Assembly (NCBI GenBank): GCA_028284765.1
Contig: JANQRA010000002.1
Coordinates: 491,832 to 555,831 of the forward strand
DNA from: Acidimicrobiia bacterium
GTDB lineage: Bacteria > Actinomycetota > Acidimicrobiia > Spongiisociales > ZC4RG35
DNA length: 64,000 nucleotides
Direction of reading: 5' to 3'
Below the pieces are notes generated by a model. That model had not been told where the DNA came from. It saw only the letters and a list, made by a program, of their open reading frames with translations, and made no database searches. Below, one piece after another: positions 56,309 through 62,052 of this stretch (position 1 is the first letter of the stretch; each line of letters begins with the position of its first letter). The translations under genes were made by a program, and so were the position numbers.

Positions 56309-57496
56309 CTACTTCTCGGGCCACAAGCCGTATTCGAAGTGCATCGGGTCGGGTACCGCCCAGTCGCCACCCCAAGTGAAACCCCATTCCTCCATGATCT
56401 CCACGATGCGAGGATCCATATCGCCCTCGGCCCCCATCTGGTTCGTCGAAGCGTTCAAGTCGATGGCGGCACCCCAGGAGTGACGGGACACTCCTGCCGG
56501 CTCGCCAGTCACGGTGCGGACGAACCTCGCGTTCCAACAGCCCGCATAGTCCTCCGGCCTGATCAGTTCGGACAGACCTTCTTGGACTATCTGGTTGAAA
56601 GCACCTGTCGCCATCTCCACAATCTCCCGGTGGCAGGTGATCCTCCCCAGGATCGGCACCTCAGCCGTCACGATGTTCTCCGATATCCAATCACTGTCTT
56701 GCTCCAGCTTTGGTCCAGAGTCGGCCGGGTATGAGAACTCACCGAGCGACATCTTGATGTAGATCTGAGGGAGCACGCCGTCGGCATGACGTAACAGTGG
56801 CTTCTCGCCTTCAGCATTGATTCGAGGCGGAACAGGAGCATCGTTGGCCTTCATGACCAAGGCTTCGAACTCTGAGCGATCGAGGTCGGTGTTGATTAAT
56901 GCATAGCGTGCAGTATCGACAGGAGACCGTGGGTCATCTGAGGCGAATATCGCCTCCGCAGCGCCCACCAGGTGGTCGGCAACGACACCGAGCACCTCAA
57001 AGCTGGCCCCGCCGAAGCTGAGCCGACCGCCAACGGCCGTGCCTCGGAAGTCGGCCGACGATTCACCTAACAACACACCTCCCGGTCTCAGGGCTTGTGT
57101 CTCTCCTTGAGTATCAAACCAAGAGTGTTCCTCAGTGTCGATACCGATCGCATCGAGGGGCACTACCTGACCGTCACCCACATCGAGGAGCGCTGCATCA
57201 CCGAGGACCACTGAAATGGTGGCGAACTCTTCTCGCAGAGCCGAGACGGTGCCATCGGTCAAGCCACCCGACGTCCAGACAACGTAGGTCGTGTTTTGGG
57301 ACAGGGTCGTTGACGTGGAGCCAAGAGGCGTCGATGTGACCGTGCTCAATGCTCGGGGAGTGGTTGTCGTCGTAGAAGCCTCCACGACTATCGAGCTCGT
57401 TGGCCTCGGCTGCGTCTCATCTCCGGAATCCGCTGAACAGGCGGCGACCAGAAGGGCAAGAGCCATCAGCCCTGTAGTTGCTCGTGCACCCATCAC
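56309..57496 (-). CDS. M15-family peptidase lipoprotein (D-Ala-D-Ala carboxypeptidase-like)
   Basis: 395 residues. A lipoprotein signal ends at a Cys in LLVAACSAD near residue 20, followed by a Thr-rich stalk (about 30-70). A central domain of about 200 residues is unrecognised. The C-terminal 110 residues match M15 peptidases: SRHSWGAAIDLN near residue 340 and DPMHFEYG near 385 supply the zinc His/Asp/His. It should cut peptidoglycan stem peptides outside the membrane. GTG 57496 or ATG 57493 starts it; TAGCCT stands 5 nt before the GTG on its strand. Confidence 0.8.
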   Translation of the reverse strand: MMGARATTGLMALALLVAACSADSGDETQPRPTSSIVVEASTTTTTPRALSTVTSTPLGSTSTTLSQNTTYVVWTSGGLTDGTVSALREEFATISVVLGDAALLDVGDGQVVPLDAIGIDTEEHSWFDTQGETQALRPGGVLLGESSADFRGTAVGGRLSFGGASFEVLGVVADHLVGAAEAIFASDDPRSPVDTARYALINTDLDRSEFEALVMKANDAPVPPRINAEGEKPLLRHADGVLPQIYIKMSLGEFSYPADSGPKLEQDSDWISENIVTAEVPILGRITCHREIVEMATGAFNQIVQEGLSELIRPEDYAGCWNARFVRTVTGEPAGVSRHSWGAAIDLNASTNQMGAEGDMDPRIVEIMEEWGFTWGGDWAVPDPMHFEYGLWPEK

Positions 57497-57520
57497 AGCG
57501 GAGGCTAAAAGCGACTAGGG

Positions 57521-57919
57521 CTAAGGCGACTCAGGTGTCGTGAACAAGGTCAGCTGAAGTCCGTCCGGAGTACGAACCCGTGAATTGCGGTCGCCCCAGG
57601 GAGTGTCCGCCGGAACCGCCTCCAGAGAACCCCCGGCATCAACCGCCTGTTGAGTCATATGGTCACTGTTGCCGACGTCAATCGCCAACCGAACCTTTCC
57701 CGACACTCGACGACCGACCTCCTCTTCATCGACGTAGTCGGCCTGCGCTTCGTCGAACAGTTCGAGGGTTCCTCGGCCGCCGTCGAGAAGAACAACCCTC
57801 CCATTCTCGGTGCTCCAGTCTTCGAGCTGGGTCATGCCTAGGGATTCCCGGTAGAAACGAAGCGCTTCGTCGAAGTCGGAGACCGTGAGCACCACGCGCA
57901 GCTCGTTCACATCAGACAT
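57521..57919 (-). CDS. VOC/glyoxalase-family protein
   Basis: 132 residues with the paired beta-alpha-beta modules of the vicinal oxygen chelate fold: VVLTVSDFDEALRFYRESLG at the start and LAIDVGNSDHMTQQAVDAGG in the second half, ending RVRTPDGLQLTLF. Could be a dioxygenase-, lactoylglutathione lyase- or resistance-type protein; the residues visible do not decide. ATG 57919 has AAGGAGA 7 nt upstream, which fixes the start inside a longer frame. Confidence 0.85.
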   Translation of the reverse strand: MSDVNELRVVLTVSDFDEALRFYRESLGMTQLEDWSTENGRVVLLDGGRGTLELFDEAQADYVDEEEVGRRVSGKVRLAIDVGNSDHMTQQAVDAGGSLEAVPADTPWGDRNSRVRTPDGLQLTLFTTPESP

Positions 57920-57951
57920 TTGGTTCTCCTTTTCCTTTGACCTGCTCGAGA

Positions 57952-57982
57952 CTGTCGGCCATCCCTCGCCCACGGCCGACAG
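57952..57982. promoter_or_regulatory. palindrome upstream of the second CPA2 gene
   Basis: Nine-base arms CTGTCGGCC and GGCCGACAG separated by 13 nt. The right arm ends 11 nt before a TAAACT -10 (57994-57999), so it covers the -35 region. Between two divergent genes; operator or terminator. Confidence 0.45.
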
Positions 57983-57993
57983 GCGTCTGACAC

Positions 57994-58006
57994 TAAACTC
58001 AGGTTG
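57994..58006 (+). promoter_or_regulatory. putative leaderless-type -10 for the CPA2 leader ORF
   Basis: TAAACT at 57994-57999, 7 nt before GTG 58007, the first codon of the first leader ORF. Confidence 0.35.
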
Positions 58007-58069
58007 GTGGCCATGGGACAGGACCTGTACCGGAGGCCTGAAATCCCGAGAAGGAGGCTCACCACGTGA
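58007..58069 (+). CDS. possible leader peptide 1 (20 codons) of the CPA2 gene
   Basis: GTG 58007 (or ATG 58013 in frame), arginine-rich peptide ending RRRLTT, TGA at 58067-58069 overlapping the GTG of the next small ORF (GTGA). It lies 7 nt after TAAACT. Low certainty. Confidence 0.3.
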   Translation: MAMGQDLYRRPEIPRRRLTT

Positions 58070-58188
58070 TCCCAGGAGACGGTGCTCCGACAATCGTCTG
58101 CGTGTGGGCGATCCGCGTGCACTCCTCGCGTTTCTCTTTGTCCGAGTCGCGCTCACGTCCCTCGCGTGACCGGACCGCGGCCATCTGA
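58066..58188 (+). CDS. possible leader peptide 2 (40 codons) of the CPA2 gene
   Basis: GTG 58066 has AAGGAGG 8 nt upstream. The 40-residue product has a short hydrophobic stretch (PTIVCVWAI) and an Arg/Ser-rich tail. Its TGA overlaps the antiporter ATG (TGATG), and the antiporter has no good Shine-Dalgarno of its own, so reinitiation is plausible. Confidence 0.35.
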   Translation: MIPGDGAPTIVCVWAIRVHSSRFSLSESRSRPSRDRTAAI

Positions 58189-60011
58189 TGCACGAAGAAA
58201 TCCTCATGCTCGCACTGGTTCTGGGTGCCGCCCTGCTGGGCGGTCGCATCGCCACCAGATTCGGCTACCCCGCCATCTTGGGGGAAATCGCAGCCGGAAT
58301 CGTGTTTGGCCCACCAATCATTGGGCTCCTCGATCGAAACGAACCAATCGAGATTCTTGGCGAGTTCGGGATCCTGCTCATGATGCTGTACATCGGGATG
58401 CATCTCGACCTGGGCGATCTTCGGAAGGCCTCGGTCCCGGGTCTACTCGCCGCAATCGGTGGATTCTTGGTTCCCACCGCTGCCGGCATCGCTCTCATGC
58501 TCGCCGTCGGGCGCTCATTCCTGGAAGCTCTCTTCGTCGGCCTGGCCATGGGAGTGACATCCTTAGCTACCAAATCTCGCATCCTCGTCGACCTCAAGAT
58601 CCTGGACACACGTATCGCCCATGTCTTGGTCGCTGGGGCACTGTTGTCGGATTTCGCCGTGCTGGTCGTGTTCGCGGCCGTGATCGGCCCGGACGTCTCG
58701 GAAGGGATCTCCTTGGGCACCGCCCTCTTTGCCGGGGGTAGGGCTCTGCTTTTTGCGATGGGCGCCGCGGTCGTCGGCCTGTGGGTCCTTCCTCGCATCA
58801 AGGAACGATTCGGCGATGGCGAGTTCGACCGCAATGCCTGGTTACTCGCCGTGGTGGTGTTCGGGCTCACGTTCGCCTACGCCGCCGAGTTGGCGGGCAT
58901 CCACGCAATCCTCGGTGCATTCGTTGCTGGATTGTTCATCGACAAGCGGGTGATCGAGCCCAAAGTGTCACGCGAAGTGCAGCAGAAGCTGGCTGCGATG
59001 TCGGTCGGCGTTCTTGCTCCCTTCTTCTTCGTCTCGGCAGGCTTCGATGTTTCGCTTTCGGTCTTTCGGACCGACCTCGCGCTGCTGATAGGTGTCGTAG
59101 TCCTCGCAACCATCGGCAAGGTCGTCGGAACGGCACTCTTCTATCTACCGAGCGGAAACGGCTGGCGCGAAGGCCTGGTTGTTGGAGCAGGCATGAATGG
59201 TCGTGGGGCGGTCGAGATCATCGTGGCCGAGATCGCCCTTGCCCGTGGGCTGATCGATACCGACGTGTTCTCAATTCTCGTGTTCATGGCATTGTTCACC
59301 ACGGCCACCGTCCCGGTGTTGTTGACCATGGGAGTGCGATGGCTACGGCGGCGCGGCGAGTTGGTGCGCGCCGGAGATCGAGACCAGGCGTTGATAATCG
59401 GAGCCGGCGTGGTTCCTCGCAGTATCGGATCCGTCTTGCAGCGCTCGATGCCGGTGACCCTCATTGACACGAACCGTGCGAATCTGCTGGCTGGTGAACG
59501 CGAAGGGCTGACGGTCCACAGCGGGAACGGACTCGATGAGGTAGCACTCGAGGCAGCGGGCGTCGAGACTGCCCTCCAATTGATCGCCGCGACCCCAAAC
59601 GCTGAAGTCAACGTCCTCACCGCTCAGCTCGCCGTGGATTTTGGCGTGCCCGATGTTGCGGTTCTCCTTAGGGAAAGCGACATTCAGACCTTCGAGGCGA
59701 GACTGGCCGAGGCTGACATCAAGATCATCCGAACACCGGAAGACCTTGCCGATTGGGAACACGCTTTGAGTACCGGAGACGCCGTCGCCGAGACCATCGT
59801 GGATTCATCCGATCTCGAGCGTTTCAAGGACGCTTCCGACCCGCGCTGGGTCGAAACAGACGTCCCGACAGAGGAGTTTCCGGTGACGATCGTCAGCGGA
59901 GGAGAGCAGACTCCATATACGACTGAGGTCCAGCTCTCCGATGGTGACGAGGTCGTCGTGCTCCGTCGCCTCGACCTTCCTTCTGCTGATTTGAACGACG
60001 CACGTCGATAG
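58188..60011 (+). CDS. CPA2-family cation:proton antiporter with TrkA-N domain
   Basis: 607 residues. Twelve or so helices to about residue 390 (YPAILGEIAAGIVFGPP near 27, GAGMNGRGAVEIIVAEIAL near 335, the conserved exchanger helix). A RCK/TrkA-N domain from about 400 (ALIIGAGVVPRSIGSVL) keeps GxGxx but not the third Gly. An acidic TrkA-C-like end follows. Distinct from the CPA2 protein at 45770, with which it shares layout. It may exchange Na+ or K+ for H+. Two short ORFs with overlapping stops precede it. Confidence 0.9.
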   Translation: MHEEILMLALVLGAALLGGRIATRFGYPAILGEIAAGIVFGPPIIGLLDRNEPIEILGEFGILLMMLYIGMHLDLGDLRKASVPGLLAAIGGFLVPTAAGIALMLAVGRSFLEALFVGLAMGVTSLATKSRILVDLKILDTRIAHVLVAGALLSDFAVLVVFAAVIGPDVSEGISLGTALFAGGRALLFAMGAAVVGLWVLPRIKERFGDGEFDRNAWLLAVVVFGLTFAYAAELAGIHAILGAFVAGLFIDKRVIEPKVSREVQQKLAAMSVGVLAPFFFVSAGFDVSLSVFRTDLALLIGVVVLATIGKVVGTALFYLPSGNGWREGLVVGAGMNGRGAVEIIVAEIALARGLIDTDVFSILVFMALFTTATVPVLLTMGVRWLRRRGELVRAGDRDQALIIGAGVVPRSIGSVLQRSMPVTLIDTNRANLLAGEREGLTVHSGNGLDEVALEAAGVETALQLIAATPNAEVNVLTAQLAVDFGVPDVAVLLRESDIQTFEARLAEADIKIIRTPEDLADWEHALSTGDAVAETIVDSSDLERFKDASDPRWVETDVPTEEFPVTIVSGGEQTPYTTEVQLSDGDEVVVLRRLDLPSADLNDARR

Positions 60012-60021
60012 CCGGCAAGAC

Positions 60022-60987
60022 TCAGACGACCAGGAACGCCACCACGTAGAAGGCGGCGTAGACACCCAACAGAGCCACGCCACTCTTCCAATCGTGGCTC
60101 CTCCGCCAGCTGAGGAGCGAAACCACGATGATCGTTGCGCCTACCGCCAACAGCGATCCGGTGACCGCAAGGCTGGCCGTCACAGCGACCGGAGCAATGA
60201 GAGGGCCAGCCGCGATTGAAAGCGTCGAATCGATGAAGCTCGCACCCATGACTCCGCCGATGGCCATCTCGCGTTGACCCTGCCGAACCGCCGTCACGTC
60301 GACAATCAACTCCGGCAGTGATGTTCCGATCGAAGCAACGAAGAAGGCCAACAGATACTCCGGCACTTCCAGGGCTTCTGCGAGAACAGTCAATCCCCAG
60401 ACGGCCGCCACAGTCGCGAGTGCCACCACACCCAATGCTCCAACAACGATTGCAACCTTCGACAAGCGACCGTTTGTGCCGAACGGCAGAGTCTCCTGCT
60501 CCTCATGCTGGCCCGGACCGAAGAGAAGTGCTGAGCCCACCGCCCATGCTCCAAGCAAGATCAGGGCGTCGAGCCGCGACAAGAACCCATCTGTCATCAG
60601 GGCGATGCCGAGTAACAAGGCACCGACAATCGCTATCCCTACCCGGATCATGCGGTGACGAGAGACCTTGAACGCCACAGCCCCGAGGATCGGCAGCAAA
60701 CCCAAGATCAGAGTGAGTTGAGTAGCAGCGGACCCGACGGAGTCGCCAACATTCAGGTCCCCGTGACCGGTGACCGAGGACACGATGGAGTTGGCGATCT
60801 CGGGCAAGTCGGTGCCGATAGCAAGAAGCGTGAAACCGATCATGAATCGGGGAAGCTTCGACATGGCTGCGAGATCTGCAGCGTGGCTCACGGCTCTCTG
60901 GCTGGCCCAAACGGCGACGACGAACCCCAGAGCCACAGATACTGCGGCAGCAATCAGCTCGAACGTGCCATCTAGTTGGAGATCCAC
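60022..60987 (-). CDS. CaCA-family Na+/Ca2+ exchanger-like protein
   Basis: 321 residues with two alpha-repeats. The second is canonical (SIGTSLPELIVDV near residue 220), while the first reads LAIGTDLPEIANSI near residue 57, with Thr-Asp for Ser-Ser. About ten helices; a polar cytoplasmic loop with GQHEEQETLP separates the halves. Cation specificity may differ from the YrbG-type gene at 37893. It converges with the CPA2 gene, with 10 bp between stops. Confidence 0.88.
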   Translation of the reverse strand: MDLQLDGTFELIAAAVSVALGFVVAVWASQRAVSHAADLAAMSKLPRFMIGFTLLAIGTDLPEIANSIVSSVTGHGDLNVGDSVGSAATQLTLILGLLPILGAVAFKVSRHRMIRVGIAIVGALLLGIALMTDGFLSRLDALILLGAWAVGSALLFGPGQHEEQETLPFGTNGRLSKVAIVVGALGVVALATVAAVWGLTVLAEALEVPEYLLAFFVASIGTSLPELIVDVTAVRQGQREMAIGGVMGASFIDSTLSIAAGPLIAPVAVTASLAVTGSLLAVGATIIVVSLLSWRRSHDWKSGVALLGVYAAFYVVAFLVV

Positions 60988-61081
60988 GATTCAACTGTGC
61001 GGCAAGGGAATCGACCTGCCCAGAGGCCAAAGTCGGGAAACTGAGGTGACCTCGGTCTGCTGGGGGCACCCGGACGCACAC

Positions 61082-61118
61082 AAGAAAAACGCCCGGAGCC
61101 CTTTAGCGGGCTCCGGGC
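61082..61118 (-). terminator. rho-independent terminator on the minus strand
   Basis: Eleven-base-pair stem GCCCGGAGCCC / GGGCTCCGGGC with a 6-nt loop, followed on the minus strand by GTTTTTCTT. It stands upstream of the CaCA start, so it ends a transcript coming from 61120-61400. Confidence 0.75.
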
Positions 61119-61399
61119 CAACTCTGGTCGGACCTCTTAGCGGGTCAGCCAGCTCGAGTGGACAGCCTCATCATCTCTCAATCCGACTCCACGCACCAGA
61201 GGATTGGTACCCATTCGGAAGGGTCTCCAATGTGACCTGAACGCGAGAGTCGACGTAGACGAGTAGCGAGTCGGACGTGACCTTCGGCCCTTCCCATCCG
61301 CCTAGCTGGGGTGTTTCATAGGCCCTGCAAGGAGCTTCCGACCAATACAAGCTGTCGATCGATCCCTCTCCGCCGAAAACGGACGCGAAAGGAGCACAC
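61119..61399. other. intergenic region upstream of the membrane-bound USP gene
   Basis: No gene with family support. Ahead of the terminator at 61082-61118 the minus strand has one small open frame (listed separately). The plus-strand USP gene has AAAGGAG in its leader. No repeats, tRNA or riboswitch shape noticed. Confidence 0.5.
61171..61350 (-). CDS. possible small ORF upstream of the minus-strand terminator
   Basis: A 59-codon frame from TTG 61350 (open back to 61434, inside the USP gene) ends 52 bp before the strong terminator. The product has beta-like segments (SLLVYVDSRVQVTLETLPNGY). No family, no good Shine-Dalgarno. The terminator could equally serve a small RNA. Confidence 0.2.
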   Translation of the reverse strand: MYWSEAPCRAYETPQLGGWEGPKVTSDSLLVYVDSRVQVTLETLPNGYQSSGAWSRIER

Positions 61400-62026
61400 G
61401 TGGAGACGACGCAAGTACTCATTGGACTGGCCATCGCCTGGCTGCTGACCGGCGTCCTCCTGGGCTACGTGATGCGAAGACGAGGACACGACCTGCTCCT
61501 CTGGTTCGCCCTCGGAGCAGCCCTGGGGCCGTTGGCAATCCCGCTCGCGTTCAACAACACAAGGTCGGAACCAGCTACGAGGGCTGGAGCGTGGTCGAGC
61601 CACACAACCGGTGGCTTTGACGTGCTCGTAGCACTCGACGGTTCGGCAGAGTCAAAGGCCGCTTTACAAGAAGCGAAGCGCCTCACCTCCGACGAACCGA
61701 CATCCTTCACATTCGTTACGGTCCTCGACTACGAGAGCTCGTCGCCGCTCGCAGAGGAAGATGTGGCCTCAGCGCAGGCGATGCTCAAGCAGGCCGCCAG
61801 CAGCGTCAGCGGGTACCCGACCCACACCGAGATCCTGTTCGGCGATCCGAGCACGGCCCTCTTGGAGTATGCGTCACAGTCTGGAAAAGAGCTGATCGTC
61901 ATGGGCTCTCGTGGGCATGGCGCAAGTGAGCTGCTCTTTGGAAGCGTGGCACGATCGATCGTCAGCAAGTGCGACGTGCCGGTCTTCGTCGGTTCTCAGC
62001 CAACTTCGAATCCCCTGCCCTACTGA
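61400..62026 (+). CDS. membrane-anchored universal stress protein
   Basis: 208 residues. Two hydrophobic stretches (about 5-25 and 32-50) precede a USP domain from about residue 73 (FDVLVALDGSAESKAAL). The ATP-binding signature GSRGHGASELLFGSVARSIV near residue 170 is complete. Membrane-bound USPs are unusual compared with the soluble form. GTG 61400 has AAAGGAG at 6 nt. It lies 26 bp before a P-type ATPase gene on the same strand, so it may report on or regulate the pump. Confidence 0.88.
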   Translation: METTQVLIGLAIAWLLTGVLLGYVMRRRGHDLLLWFALGAALGPLAIPLAFNNTRSEPATRAGAWSSHTTGGFDVLVALDGSAESKAALQEAKRLTSDEPTSFTFVTVLDYESSSPLAEEDVASAQAMLKQAASSVSGYPTHTEILFGDPSTALLEYASQSGKELIVMGSRGHGASELLFGSVARSIVSKCDVPVFVGSQPTSNPLPY

Positions 62027-62052
62027 GCCAAGAGCGAAACCCACGAAACTCG

